A stretch of 64,000 nucleotides of DNA from Candidatus Competibacteraceae bacterium. GTDB lineage: Bacteria > Pseudomonadota > Gammaproteobacteria > Competibacterales > Competibacteraceae. Of the stretch, positions 9,096 through 18,645 are shown piece after piece. Position 1 is the first letter of the stretch, and every line of letters begins with the position of its first letter. The notes beneath the pieces were generated by a model. The model was not told where the DNA came from. It saw only the letters and a list, made by a program, of their open reading frames with translations, and searched no databases. The stretch spans positions 248,001 through 312,000 of the forward strand of contig RXIV01000002.1 of the NCBI GenBank assembly GCA_003989085.1, read 5' to 3'. The position numbers were made by a program, and so were the translations under genes.

Positions 9096-10175
9096 ATGGA
9101 CGCTCAACCCTCCACTGCTCCCGTCAAGCCCAAGTTGGCTGCCAAAGTTACCCAAGTCGCTACCTTCTACCATCCGCGCACCTGGAAGGAGAAAGGGCTA
9201 TGGTGGACGCTGGGCCTGTTTCTGGTCACTTACGCCATTGCCGTGATCGTACTGGGCATCATCTGGTCGCGGTCACCGGGTGAGTTTGATGTACGAACCA
9301 ACGCGCTAAGCATCGCTAAAAATGACCAGAAGAAGCTGGTGCCGGGTTATGTCACCACCGCCACCGCAATCACCATTGGAGAAACCCTGCTGGACAAACC
9401 CGGTGGCTATCTCAGTAATGACGTGACGCCGCCGGGCATCTATCTCGATAACATTCCCAACTGGGAACTCGGAGTGTTGACCGAACTGCGTGATTTGACC
9501 CGCTCACTGCGTAATGACTTCAGTCGCTCTCAGAGTCAGTCGGCTGAAGATAAGGATTTACAAGTCGCCGAATCGCACTTCAACTATGACAATAAATCCT
9601 GGATTCTGCCCTCTACCGAGTCAGAATACCGTCAGGGCATTGAATCGCTTTACCGTTATCTGAACCGGTTAGCTGATGCAAAGGCCTATGACGGCCAGTT
9701 TTTTACTCGCGCCGATAATCTGACTGTCTATTTAACGGTGGTTGGAAAGCGGCTGGGCGATTTATCGCAACGACTGTCAGCCAGTGTCGGCCAAACCCGG
9801 TTTAATACCGATTTGGCTAATGATCCCACGGCCCGCCAATCGACTCCGACGCCCACTCAAATCGAAGTCAAAACCCCGTGGCTGAAAATCGACGATATTT
9901 TCTTCGAGGCGCGTGGCTATACCTGGGCATTGCTGCATACGCTCCGGGCGCTGGAAGTGGACTTTGGCGATGTCCTGCAAAAAAAGAACGCTCTGGTTTC
10001 TCTCCAGCAGATTATCCGGGAACTGGAGAATACTCAGGCGTTTATCTGGAGTCCGATCATTCTGAATGGCACGGGCTTTGGGATGATGGCCAACCACTCG
10101 CTGATCATGGCCTCATATATCTCCCGCGCTAATGCTGCCATTATTGACCTGCGTAATCTGCTGATTCAGGGTTAA
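9096..10175 (+). CDS. DUF2333 family membrane-anchored protein
   Basis: A 359-residue protein that I match to DUF2333, a proteobacterial family of unknown function. It has one N-terminal transmembrane helix (about 35-57, WWTLGLFLVTYAIAVIVLGI). A long, mostly helical periplasmic domain follows, with family-typical stretches such as PPGIYLDNIPNWE (about 111-123) and HTLRALEVDF (about 280-289). It starts 44 bp after valS and has a weak AAGGAAAA-type ribosome-binding site. The last 64 bases of the gene plus the stop codon are duplicated directly downstream (see repeat). No enzymatic motif is visible. Confidence 0.85.
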   Translation: MDAQPSTAPVKPKLAAKVTQVATFYHPRTWKEKGLWWTLGLFLVTYAIAVIVLGIIWSRSPGEFDVRTNALSIAKNDQKKLVPGYVTTATAITIGETLLDKPGGYLSNDVTPPGIYLDNIPNWELGVLTELRDLTRSLRNDFSRSQSQSAEDKDLQVAESHFNYDNKSWILPSTESEYRQGIESLYRYLNRLADAKAYDGQFFTRADNLTVYLTVVGKRLGDLSQRLSASVGQTRFNTDLANDPTARQSTPTPTQIEVKTPWLKIDDIFFEARGYTWALLHTLRALEVDFGDVLQKKNALVSLQQIIRELENTQAFIWSPIILNGTGFGMMANHSLIMASYISRANAAIIDLRNLLIQG

Positions 10176-10244
10176 GCACTCATATATCTCCCGTGCTAAT
10201 GCTGCCATTATTGACCTGCGTAATCTGCTGATTCAGGGTTAAGC
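10112..10244 (+). repeat. Tandem duplication of the 3' end of the DUF2333 gene, period 67 bp
   Basis: The 66 bases from 10112 to 10177 (end of the gene, stop codon and two more bases) recur at 10179-10244. I found one difference (CCCGCGCT in the first copy, CCCGTGCT in the second). The near-identity points to a recent duplication. The second copy is outside the reading frame because the first stop codon is intact. Confidence 0.93.
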
Positions 10245-10368
10245 GTGACGAACGCTAACCATCAAGCTATAACATTCCCTAACGGGTTGTGGCTTTACCG
10301 ATAAACGGCCCCCGGCCAAGAGTCGGCTCCACAACTCAAGCAGGACTGTTATCCATGAAGGAGGTGTT

Positions 10369-12516
10369 ATGCCGCATTCACTTTGGCCTGGCAAACCCTA
10401 TCCGCTGGGATCTTTTTGGGATGGCAAAGGCACCAATTTCGCGCTGTTTTCGGAAAACGCCACCCAGGTCGAACTGTGCCTGTTCGACGAGAAAGACCAG
10501 GAAACCCGGCTGGAACTGAAGGAGGTCAACAAGTTCATTTGGCACGGCTACCTGCCGGATAGTGGGCCGGGGCAGCGTTATGGCTTTCGGGTGCATGGGC
10601 CGTTCGCGCCGCATGAAGGCCACCGCTTTAACCCCAACAAGCTGCTGATTGATCCCTACGCCAAAGCGCTTGACGGCGATGTCCAGCCGGGCGAGCCGAT
10701 TTTCGGCTACCCGTGGAACCAGCCTGACGACGATCTGGCCTTTTCCGAAAGTGACAGCGCGCCGCTGGTGTCCAAGGCCGTGGTCATCGACCACCGTTTC
10801 GACTGGGAAGGCGACGAACTGCTGCGCACACCCTGGCACGAGACGGTGATCTACGAACTGCACGTTCGGGGATTCACCCGCCTGCACCCGGACATCCCGC
10901 CGGAACTGCGCGGCACCTACGCCGGTCTGGCGCATCCTGCGGCCATTGCCCACCTGCGCTCCATTGATGTCACAGCGGTCGAATTGATGCCGGTGCATCA
11001 CTATCTAGCTCATCCCGGTCATCTGGTGGGTGCGGGGCTACGCAATTACTGGGGTTACGACTCGCTGAACTTCTTCGCCCCCTACTCCGGCTACAGCGCC
11101 AGCGGCAGCCACGGCCAGCAAGTGCGCGAGTTTAAGGAAATGGTCAAGGCGCTGCACCGGGCCGGCATCGAGGTGATTCTGGATGTGGTCTACAACCACA
11201 CCGGCGAAGGCAACCAGATGGGGCCGACCCTGACCCTGCGTGGGGTGGACAATGCCGCCTATTACCGGCTGGTCGAGGATAACCCGCGCTTTTACATGGA
11301 TTTCACCGGCTGCGGCAACTCGCTCAACGTCCGCCACCCGCAAGTCCTCAAGCTGATCATGGACAGCCTGCGCTACTGGGTGCTGGAGATGCACGTCGAT
11401 GGCTTCCGCTTTGACCTGGCCTCGGCGCTGGCGCGGGAGCTGTATGCGGTTGACCGGCTGGCCGCCTTTTTCGACATCATTCATCAGGACCCGGTGCTGT
11501 CCGATGTGAAACTGATCGCCGAACCGTGGGACGTGGGCGAAGGCGGCTATCACGTCGGTGGCTTTCCGTTGCTGTGGTCAGAATGGAATGGCCGCTACCG
11601 GGATACGGTGCGCGACTTCTGGCGCGGCGAACCAAGCCGGCTGGCCGATTTCTCCTTCCGCTTTACCGGCAGCTCCGATCTGTACCAGGCCAATGGCCGC
11701 AACCCTAGCGCCAGCATCAATTTCATCATCGCCCACGATGGTTTTACCCTGCGCGATCTGGTCAGCTACCACGAAAAGCGTAACGAAGCCAACGGCGAGG
11801 GCAACCGCGACGGCGAATCACACAACCGCTCCTGGAATTGCGGGGCTGAAGGCGAAACGGACGATCCGGAGATTTTGCAACTGCGGCTGCGTCAGCAGCG
11901 CAATTTCCTGGCGACCCTGTTCCTGTCGCAGGGCGTCCCGATGCTGCTGGCCGGTGACGAAATGGGCCGCACCCAGGGCGGCAATAACAATGCCTATTGT
12001 CAGGATAACGAGATTTCCTGGCTGAACTGGAATCTGCCGGAGGAAAACGCCGCGCTGCTGGAATTTGTCCGCGAGCTGATGGCGTTCCGCTTAGATCATC
12101 CGGTGCTGCGTCGCCGTAAATGGTTCCAAGGGCGGTCGATCCACGGCTCTGGTGCAAACGACATCATTTGGTTTAATCCCGATGGCGGCACGATGACCGA
12201 AGCGCAATGGCATGATGGATTGGCCAAAGTCATCGGCATCTTTCTCAACGGCGAAGAGATTGCCACCCCCAACCGGCGCGGCGAGCAAATCATCGACGAC
12301 AGCTTCATTCTGCTGTTCAACGCCCACGATGAGACGGTTGAATTCACGTTGCCCGAAACCCTGCAACAGGAGCAATGGCGGACGGTGATGGACACTGCCC
12401 AGCCCCGTTTTCTGCAACGTGGTCGCCATTATGATGCCGAAGCGCCCAACGTACCGGTCGCCGGTCGGGCGCTGGTAGTTTTGCAACGACCCGCCAGTAT
12501 CACGGCTTTGGAATAG
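10369..12516 (+). CDS. glgX: Glycogen debranching enzyme GlgX (isoamylase type)
   Basis: Hydrolyses alpha-1,6 branch points of glycogen or limit dextrin, giving linear maltodextrin. The 715-residue protein has an N-terminal carbohydrate-binding module (CBM48, about 10-110) and a GH13 barrel. Family motifs are visible: [13 protein letters not shown] (about 265-277), DGFRFDLAS with the nucleophile Asp near 346, LIAEPWD with the acid/base Glu near 384, and IIAHDGFT near 453. A strong Shine-Dalgarno (AAGGAGGTG, 10359-10367) fixes the ATG. The downstream genes treZ and treY use the linear product, so this is the entry step of a glycogen-to-trehalose route. A TreX-type isoamylase is the alternative name. 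Confidence 0.94.
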   Translation: MPHSLWPGKPYPLGSFWDGKGTNFALFSENATQVELCLFDEKDQETRLELKEVNKFIWHGYLPDSGPGQRYGFRVHGPFAPHEGHRFNPNKLLIDPYAKALDGDVQPGEPIFGYPWNQPDDDLAFSESDSAPLVSKAVVIDHRFDWEGDELLRTPWHETVIYELHVRGFTRLHPDIPPELRGTYAGLAHPAAIAHLRSIDVTAVELMPVHHYLAHPGHLVGAGLRNYWGYDSLNFFAPYSGYSASGSHGQQVREFKEMVKALHRAGIEVILDVVYNHTGEGNQMGPTLTLRGVDNAAYYRLVEDNPRFYMDFTGCGNSLNVRHPQVLKLIMDSLRYWVLEMHVDGFRFDLASALARELYAVDRLAAFFDIIHQDPVLSDVKLIAEPWDVGEGGYHVGGFPLLWSEWNGRYRDTVRDFWRGEPSRLADFSFRFTGSSDLYQANGRNPSASINFIIAHDGFTLRDLVSYHEKRNEANGEGNRDGESHNRSWNCGAEGETDDPEILQLRLRQQRNFLATLFLSQGVPMLLAGDEMGRTQGGNNNAYCQDNEISWLNWNLPEENAALLEFVRELMAFRLDHPVLRRRKWFQGRSIHGSGANDIIWFNPDGGTMTEAQWHDGLAKVIGIFLNGEEIATPNRRGEQIIDDSFILLFNAHDETVEFTLPETLQQEQWRTVMDTAQPRFLQRGRHYDAEAPNVPVAGRALVVLQRPASITALE

Positions 12517-12603
12517 AAAACCGTTTCGGTCTTCCTGATCCAGTCGGGTTGCCAAAACAAACGGCAATCCAAGCCACTGACCTGCTACAGAGGCCTCATT
12601 CTC

Positions 12604-14448
12604 ATGAACCCCATCAAACTGGGCGCCGATTATCTCGGTGACCGTCAATGTGCTTTCACCCTGTGGGCGCCGTTGCTGAAACAGGCGGCGGTTCACCTGG
12701 TTGCCCCCGAAGATCGGCTGATTCCAATGACCCGCGATGAGCAGGGCTACTGGTATGCCACCGCCACCGGCATCGAAGCCGGCGCACTCTATTTTTACCA
12801 GTGGGACGGCGAAAACGATCGCCCCGATCCGGCATCGCACTGCCAACCGCAAGGCGTCCACGGACCTTCCCGGGTGGTCGATCCGGCCTTCGCCTGGACC
12901 GATGCCGCCTGGCAACCACCGCCGTTGCCGCAGTGGGTGATGTACGAGTTACACGTCGGAACCTTCACCGAGGCAGGCACCTTTGACGCCATCATCCCGC
13001 GCCTGCCGGAATTGCGCGATCTGGGGGTCAACGCGCTGGAACTGCTGCCGGTCGCGCAATTCCCCGGCGAGCGCAACTGGGGCTATGACGGTGTTTATCC
13101 CTACGCGGCACAGTATTCCTACGGCGGGGTCGAGGGCCTGAAGCGGCTGGTCGATGCCTGCCACCGCGAGGGGCTGGCGGTGATCATGGACGTGGTCTAC
13201 AACCACCTTGGTCCCGAAGGCAACTACCTGTGGGGCTTGGGTACCTACTTCACCCACCAGTACCGCACCCCTTGGGGCGATGCGGTCAACTATGACGGCC
13301 CGCACAGCCCCGGAGTGCGCGAGTATGTGATCGGCAACGCCCGCTACTGGTTCGAGACCTGTCATTGCGACGCACTACGGCTGGATGCGGTTCACGCCAT
13401 TTACGACTTCGGCGCCCGGCATATTCTGGCGGAACTGGCCCAAACCGCCGCCGATTGCGGACAGCGCCAAGGCCGGCCTTGCTATCTCATTGCCGAAAGC
13501 GATCTCAATGATCCGCGCATCGTGCGTCCCCCGGCCGCCGGTGGTTATGGACTGGATGGACAATGGAGCGACGATTTCCACCACGCCCTGCACACGGTGC
13601 TGACCGGCGAGCGACATGGCTATTACGCTGATTTCGGTGATCTGGAACAGTTAGCGCGGGCCTACCGTCAGCCGTTCGTCTACGCCTGGGACTATTCCCC
13701 GCACCGGCAGCGATTCCACGGCGAGGATTCCAGCGGCTGCCCGGCCTGGCGCTTTGTGGTGTGCAGCCAGAACCATGACCAGGTCGGCAACCGGGCGCTG
13801 GGCGAACGCTTGTCCGGCCTGCTGCCCTTCCCAGCCCTGAAACTGGCGGCGGCGGCGCTGCTGCTGTCGCCCTATTTGCCCTTGCTGTTCATGGGCGAGG
13901 AATACGGCGAGCCGCGCCCGTTTCAGTATTTTATCAGCCACAGCGATCCAGCCCTGATCGAGGGGGTACGGGCGGGCCGGAAACAGGAGTTCGCGGCGTT
14001 CCACGCCGAGGGCGAAGCACCCGACCCACAGGCCGAGGAGACGTTCAAGACGTCCAAACTGCAATGGGCGCTCGGAAAAACGGGTCGGCATGGTCAGTTA
14101 CGCGCCTTTTACCGCGAGTTGCTGCGACTGCGGCGGGAACAGCCGGCGCTGGCTCATCTCGATAACGCCAGCCTGACCGCTACAGTGATCGCGCCGGGCG
14201 TTCTGGAATTACGGCGCTGGTGCAATGCCCAGCGGATCGCCGTCTGGATGAATTTCGCAGCTGAATCCGCCACCGTGCCGGTTAAACCGGGCGTGGGCGC
14301 TTGGCGCAAACTGCTTGACGCCACCGATTCAGCCTGGGGCGGTGACGGTTCCGCCCTGCCCGCGACTCTGGTCGATGGCGCGATCCCCACACCGCTCACC
14401 CTCCCGCCTTACGCCATCGCGGTCTATGCCGCTGGCGTTCCCGCCTGA
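12604..14448 (+). CDS. treZ: Malto-oligosyltrehalose trehalohydrolase TreZ
   Basis: Releases trehalose from the terminal malto-oligosyl-trehalose made by TreY. The 614-residue GH13 enzyme has an N-terminal CBM48-like domain (YLGDRQCAFTLWAP), VIMDVVYNHLGPEG (about 196-209), LRLDAVHAIYD with the nucleophile Asp near 261, LIAESDLNDPR with the Glu near 298, and SQNHDQVGNR near 389-398. The start has AGAGG about 13 bases upstream. It lies 87 bp after glgX and ends 25 bp before treY, which fits a single operon. The pathway is osmoprotectant or storage metabolism in the cytoplasm. Confidence 0.95.
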   Translation: MNPIKLGADYLGDRQCAFTLWAPLLKQAAVHLVAPEDRLIPMTRDEQGYWYATATGIEAGALYFYQWDGENDRPDPASHCQPQGVHGPSRVVDPAFAWTDAAWQPPPLPQWVMYELHVGTFTEAGTFDAIIPRLPELRDLGVNALELLPVAQFPGERNWGYDGVYPYAAQYSYGGVEGLKRLVDACHREGLAVIMDVVYNHLGPEGNYLWGLGTYFTHQYRTPWGDAVNYDGPHSPGVREYVIGNARYWFETCHCDALRLDAVHAIYDFGARHILAELAQTAADCGQRQGRPCYLIAESDLNDPRIVRPPAAGGYGLDGQWSDDFHHALHTVLTGERHGYYADFGDLEQLARAYRQPFVYAWDYSPHRQRFHGEDSSGCPAWRFVVCSQNHDQVGNRALGERLSGLLPFPALKLAAAALLLSPYLPLLFMGEEYGEPRPFQYFISHSDPALIEGVRAGRKQEFAAFHAEGEAPDPQAEETFKTSKLQWALGKTGRHGQLRAFYRELLRLRREQPALAHLDNASLTATVIAPGVLELRRWCNAQRIAVWMNFAAESATVPVKPGVGAWRKLLDATDSAWGGDGSALPATLVDGAIPTPLTLPPYAIAVYAAGVPA

Positions 14449-14473
14449 ATTCGCCACCCACGAGGCCAAACCG

Positions 14474-17281
14474 ATGATGCGTATTCCCGCTGCAACCTAT
14501 CGCCTGCAATTCAACCCGGATTTCGGATTCGACGCTGCCGCTGTCATCACGCCTTACCTGGCCGAATTAGGAATCTCCGATATCTACGCCTCGCCGATCC
14601 TCACGCCGCGTCATGGCAGTCAGCATGGTTACGATGTCGTCGATTGCCATATGATCAATCCCGAACTGGGCGGGATGGAACGCTTCAACGCGCTCAGCCG
14701 GGTGCTGAAGCAACATGGAATTGGCTGGGTGCAGGATATCGTACCCAACCACATGGCGTTCGACAGCCAGAATCAGTTGTTGGTGGACGTGCTGGAGAAC
14801 GGCCCGGACTCGCCCTATCACGAGTTTTTCGACATTAACTGGAACCATCTCTATGAGGGAATCCGTGGCCGGGTGCTGGCGCCGTTTCTCGGCAAGTTCT
14901 ACGGCGATTGCCTGGAAAGCGGTGAATTGCAGTTGCGCTACAGCGAGCAGGGACTGGCGGTTCACTACTACGATTTCCGCTTTCCCATTCGGATCGAATC
15001 CTACTACCGGGTGATGAGTTACGATCTAGCGCGATTGCGCACCCAGCTTGGGCGCAGCCACCCCCACTTCATCAAGCTGCTGGGGGTGCTTTATCTGCTC
15101 AAGTATATCCCCGCCGGTCAGGAAGGGCGGGAGCGCTATGACCAGATTTCCTTCGTCAAGCAAATGCTATGGGAACTGTGGAATAGCAGTCCAGAAGTGC
15201 ACCAGTTTATCGAGACCAATATCCACAGTTTCAACGGCGCTGTGGGCAATCCCAAAAGTTTTGATTTGCTAGACAGCCTGCTTGATGAGCAATTGTTCCG
15301 GCTGTCCTACTGGAAAGTCGGCAACGAAGAGCTCAATTATCGACGTTTTTTCACCATTAACGACCTGATCTCATTACGTATCGAGGATGCCAGAGTCTTT
15401 GATTTCACCCATGAGCTTATCCTGAAACTGGTGGCCGAGGAGAAGATCAGCGGCTTGCGGATCGACCATATCGACGGACTGTACGAGCCAGCACAATACC
15501 TGCATCGTCTGCGCGAGCGGGTGCCTTATGTCTATCTGGTGGTAGAAAAGATTCTGGAACACGGCGAAGGATTGCCGGTAAGCTGGCCGTGCCAAGGCAC
15601 CAGTGGCTACGATTTTCTCGGGATGCTCAACAGTCTGTTCTGTCAGCCAACGGCCGCTGCCGAGTTTACCGCCCTTTACCAGACATTCACCGGCAATACC
15701 ACATCCTGCACGACACTGATCGACCGCAACAAGCGGATGATCGTGGACAAGCATCTGGCCGGGGACATCGACAATCTGGCCCACCTGCTTAAGCACATCT
15801 CCGAACACTACCGCTACGCCAGCGATTTCACCCTGTATGGGCTCCATGTCGCGCTGATCGAAATTCTGGTGCTGTTCCCGGTTTACCGGACTTATATCGG
15901 ACGAAATGGCGTCAGCCGGGCCGACCAGGAATGTATCCGGCAGGTCATCGCCCAGGCTCGCGTGAATATCCCTAACTTCCGTAATGAACTGAACTTTATC
16001 GAGCGGTTTCTACGGCTGGAATTCGACGAACACATGGCCGCTGAGGACAAGGACCAGTGGCTGCACTTCGTCATGCGCTTACAGCAGTTCACCGGGCCGC
16101 TGATGGCCAAGGGCGTCGAGGACACGGTGTTCTACGTCTATAACCGGCTGTTGTCGCTGAATGAAGTGGGGGCTGGACCGATGCAGTTCGGCATCGATCT
16201 CGATGAATTTCACCTGTTCAATCAGCACCGGGTCGCCTGCTGGCCACAAGCAATGAACGCCAGCGCCACCCACGATACCAAGCGCGGCGAGGACGTGCGG
16301 GCCCGCTTGAACGTGCTGTCAGAAATGCCGACCGAGTGGGCGCTCCAGATACGGGAGTGGCATCAGATTAACCGGTCGCACAAGACATCCATCGGCGACC
16401 GGTTAGCGCCCGAGAACGACGACGAGTACCTGCTCTATCAAACCTTGCTGGGAGCCTATCCCTTTGATCTGGCTGATTACCCGGTCTTCATCGAGCGGAT
16501 CAAGGCTTATCTAATCAAAGCCACCCGCGAGGCGAAAGTCCACACCAACTGGCTGGAACCCGACAGTGCCTATGAGGACGCCCTGCTCGCCTTTGCCGAA
16601 CGGGTGATGGAACCCGGCCGGGATAATCCTTTTCTGCAAGCCTTCCTGCCGGTCCAACGCCGGATTCAGCACTACGGCATCCTCAATTCACTCAGCCAAA
16701 CGCTGATCAAGCTCACCGCGCCGGGCGTGCCCGATTTCTACCAGGGCACCGAGTTGTGGGACTTGAGCCTGGTGGACCCCGATAACCGGCGAGCGGTCGA
16801 TTTCGAACGACGTGGCGCACTGCTCACCGCGTTGCAGAACCGCGCCAGCGCTAACCTGCCGCAACTGATCACGGAGTTGCTGGTTGCACCGGAGGATGGT
16901 CAGCTCAAACTATTTCTGATCTATCGAGCCTTGCAGGCTCGGCGGGCAGAACTGGAGTTGTTCCAGCACGGCGCTTATCAGAAATCGACTGTGATCGGCA
17001 GCCTCAAAGGGCATGTAGTGGCGTTCACCCGGGAGTTGGGCGAGCGGCGGGCGCTGGTGGTGGCGCCACGGTTCCCCAGCGGTCTGGTCAACACCGGCGA
17101 ATACCCACTGGGTGAGGCTGTTTGGCATGAAACCCGAGTGTTGCCGCCGGCTGGCTCCCACTTATGCTGGCGAAATGCCCTGACCGGACAGATCGTATAC
17201 GGTGAGGAAGCCTTATGGCTGCGGGAAGTGCTACACGACTTTCCGGTAGCGCTGCTGATCAACGAGCCAGCGCCAGGCTAA
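14474..17281 (+). CDS. treY: Malto-oligosyltrehalose synthase TreY
   Basis: Isomerises the reducing-end alpha-1,4 bond of maltodextrin to the alpha,alpha-1,1 bond of trehalose. The first ATG with family similarity is at 14474 (MMRIPAATYRLQFNPDFGF), giving 935 residues; an upstream in-frame extension lies inside treZ and does not look like TreY. Motifs include DIYASPILTPRHGSQHGYDV (about 36-55), DIVPNHMAF (about 91-99), LRIDHIDGLY (about 330) and the late SATHDTKRGEDVRARL segment (about 598). The usual family length is 800-950. It is the last gene of the glgX-treZ-treY group. The next gene begins 51 bp later. Confidence 0.95.
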   Translation: MMRIPAATYRLQFNPDFGFDAAAVITPYLAELGISDIYASPILTPRHGSQHGYDVVDCHMINPELGGMERFNALSRVLKQHGIGWVQDIVPNHMAFDSQNQLLVDVLENGPDSPYHEFFDINWNHLYEGIRGRVLAPFLGKFYGDCLESGELQLRYSEQGLAVHYYDFRFPIRIESYYRVMSYDLARLRTQLGRSHPHFIKLLGVLYLLKYIPAGQEGRERYDQISFVKQMLWELWNSSPEVHQFIETNIHSFNGAVGNPKSFDLLDSLLDEQLFRLSYWKVGNEELNYRRFFTINDLISLRIEDARVFDFTHELILKLVAEEKISGLRIDHIDGLYEPAQYLHRLRERVPYVYLVVEKILEHGEGLPVSWPCQGTSGYDFLGMLNSLFCQPTAAAEFTALYQTFTGNTTSCTTLIDRNKRMIVDKHLAGDIDNLAHLLKHISEHYRYASDFTLYGLHVALIEILVLFPVYRTYIGRNGVSRADQECIRQVIAQARVNIPNFRNELNFIERFLRLEFDEHMAAEDKDQWLHFVMRLQQFTGPLMAKGVEDTVFYVYNRLLSLNEVGAGPMQFGIDLDEFHLFNQHRVACWPQAMNASATHDTKRGEDVRARLNVLSEMPTEWALQIREWHQINRSHKTSIGDRLAPENDDEYLLYQTLLGAYPFDLADYPVFIERIKAYLIKATREAKVHTNWLEPDSAYEDALLAFAERVMEPGRDNPFLQAFLPVQRRIQHYGILNSLSQTLIKLTAPGVPDFYQGTELWDLSLVDPDNRRAVDFERRGALLTALQNRASANLPQLITELLVAPEDGQLKLFLIYRALQARRAELELFQHGAYQKSTVIGSLKGHVVAFTRELGERRALVVAPRFPSGLVNTGEYPLGEAVWHETRVLPPAGSHLCWRNALTGQIVYGEEALWLREVLHDFPVALLINEPAPG

Positions 17282-17332
17282 ATGGCGGTTGCGCCAGTCA
17301 CTCCGGCGGATACAAGGTAAAGGATTGGAAAG

Positions 17333-18085
17333 ATGGCCGATTTCAAAACACACTTGATAGGGGCAGCGGCGGTTAGCGGGCTGGCCGCCACCATAGTGGT
17401 CATGTCCGGCCCCTTTCCTCATCAGGCCGTGATTGGCTATTTCATCCTCGGCGTGATCGGTGGCTTATTGCCGGATATTGATTCGCCGACCTCGATCCCG
17501 ATTCGGATCGCCTTCGCTACATTATCCGTCGTCGCCGGATTTCTGGTGGCGTTTACTTTTGGAAAACACTATTCGCTGCTGGAATTGATGATGCTGTGGG
17601 CCGGCTGTTTTTTACTGATCCGCTATGGTCTGCTGAATCTTTTTACCCGGTTGACCACCCATCGTGGGCTGATTCATTCCATTCCAGCGGGGATCGGCTT
17701 CGGTTTAGCCACAACCGCCCTGGTTTTCCACGGCTTCCACAGTTCGGCGCTGGACGCCTGGCTGTGTGGCCTGTTCATCACCTTGGGCTTTATCGTGCAT
17801 CTGCTGCTGGATGAATGGTATAGCGTCAATCTGTACGGGAAAAAGCTGCTAAAAAAGTCCTTTGGCACAGCGTTTTGTCTAGGCAGCCTGAAGCAACCCT
17901 TGGGCACCGTGGCGCTGTATTTGACCGTGATCGGGCTGTTGCTGTGCTGTCCGTCACCCCGCCCGGTTGCCGCATTGCTGGCGAATCGAAGCCAGAACCC
18001 CGTGACCGAACGGCTATGGCCCGGCGCAGCCTGGTTTCAGGGTTTCATGCAACGGGTGATGCCGGACAGCCTGAGCAGCCATTGA
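17333..18085 (+). CDS. YdjM-like membrane-bound metal-dependent hydrolase (DUF457 family)
   Basis: A 250-residue inner-membrane protein with about six hydrophobic segments. It carries the conserved histidine/aspartate pattern of the YdjM/DUF457 family: FKTHLIGAA at residues 4-12, GGLLPDIDSP near 43-52, THRGLIHS near 107-114 and HLLLDEWYSVNLYGKK near 155-170. These residues are thought to bind metal. In other bacteria the group is linked to stress responses, but the substrate is unknown. It has a GGAAAG ribosome-binding site. It faces moaC tail to tail across 76 bp in which I see no convincing terminator. Confidence 0.85.
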   Translation: MADFKTHLIGAAAVSGLAATIVVMSGPFPHQAVIGYFILGVIGGLLPDIDSPTSIPIRIAFATLSVVAGFLVAFTFGKHYSLLELMMLWAGCFLLIRYGLLNLFTRLTTHRGLIHSIPAGIGFGLATTALVFHGFHSSALDAWLCGLFITLGFIVHLLLDEWYSVNLYGKKLLKKSFGTAFCLGSLKQPLGTVALYLTVIGLLLCCPSPRPVAALLANRSQNPVTERLWPGAAWFQGFMQRVMPDSLSSH

Positions 18086-18161
18086 CCGCACGACCGCCGA
18101 TAGCAGGAGAATGCCCAGCGCAGGGACGATTAGGTGGTAGTGAGAGAATGCAGAGAGAAAA

Positions 18162-18641
18162 TCATGGATCAGCCCGCCAGGCTCCCGACTTGCCGCCCGT
18201 CTTCTCCAGCAGCCGAATGTCGGTCATGATCATGCTGCGATCCACCGCTTTGCACATGTCGTAAACGGTCAGCAGGGCGATGTGTACGGCAGTCAGGGCT
18301 TCCATTTCCACCCCGGTGCGGCCCTGGGTCTCGACGGTCGACTGACAGCGCACCGCGCTACGCTCTGCGACCGGCTCCAGATCGACCACGACGCGAGTCA
18401 AGGCCAGCGGATGACAGAGGGGAATCAGATCGGCGGTACGTTTGGCGGCCATGATCCCGGCCAGCCGCGCTACGCCGAGAACATCGCCCTTGAAATGCAA
18501 ACCGGCCACGATCTGTTCGAGCGTGGCCGGCTGCATGATAATCCAACCTTCAGCAATCGCTCGCCGGTGAGTGGCGTCCTTGCCGCCCACATCCACCATG
18601 TGGGCCTCACCAGCGGCGTTGAAATGGCTTAGTTCCGCCAC
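18162..18641 (-). CDS. moaC: Cyclic pyranopterin monophosphate synthase MoaC
   Basis: Second step of molybdenum-cofactor synthesis: it converts the 3',8-cyclised GTP product of MoaA to cyclic pyranopterin monophosphate. The 159-residue length is typical. Conserved motifs: [13 protein letters not shown] (14-26), [19 protein letters not shown] (about 51-69), IPLCHPL (about 73-79), [10 protein letters not shown] (about 110-119) and [10 protein letters not shown] (about 128-137), which includes the catalytic lysine. The start is GTG, 4 bp after the hppA stop, so it appears to be the last gene of an hppA-moaC transcript. No other molybdopterin genes are in the window. Confidence 0.96.
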   Translation of the reverse strand: MAELSHFNAAGEAHMVDVGGKDATHRRAIAEGWIIMQPATLEQIVAGLHFKGDVLGVARLAGIMAAKRTADLIPLCHPLALTRVVVDLEPVAERSAVRCQSTVETQGRTGVEMEALTAVHIALLTVYDMCKAVDRSMIMTDIRLLEKTGGKSGAWRADP

Positions 18642-18645
18642 GAGA

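Noticed and set aside
14315..14473. N-terminal extension of treY
   Set aside because: It lies inside treZ and has no TreY similarity; the ATG at 14474 gives the family N-terminus.
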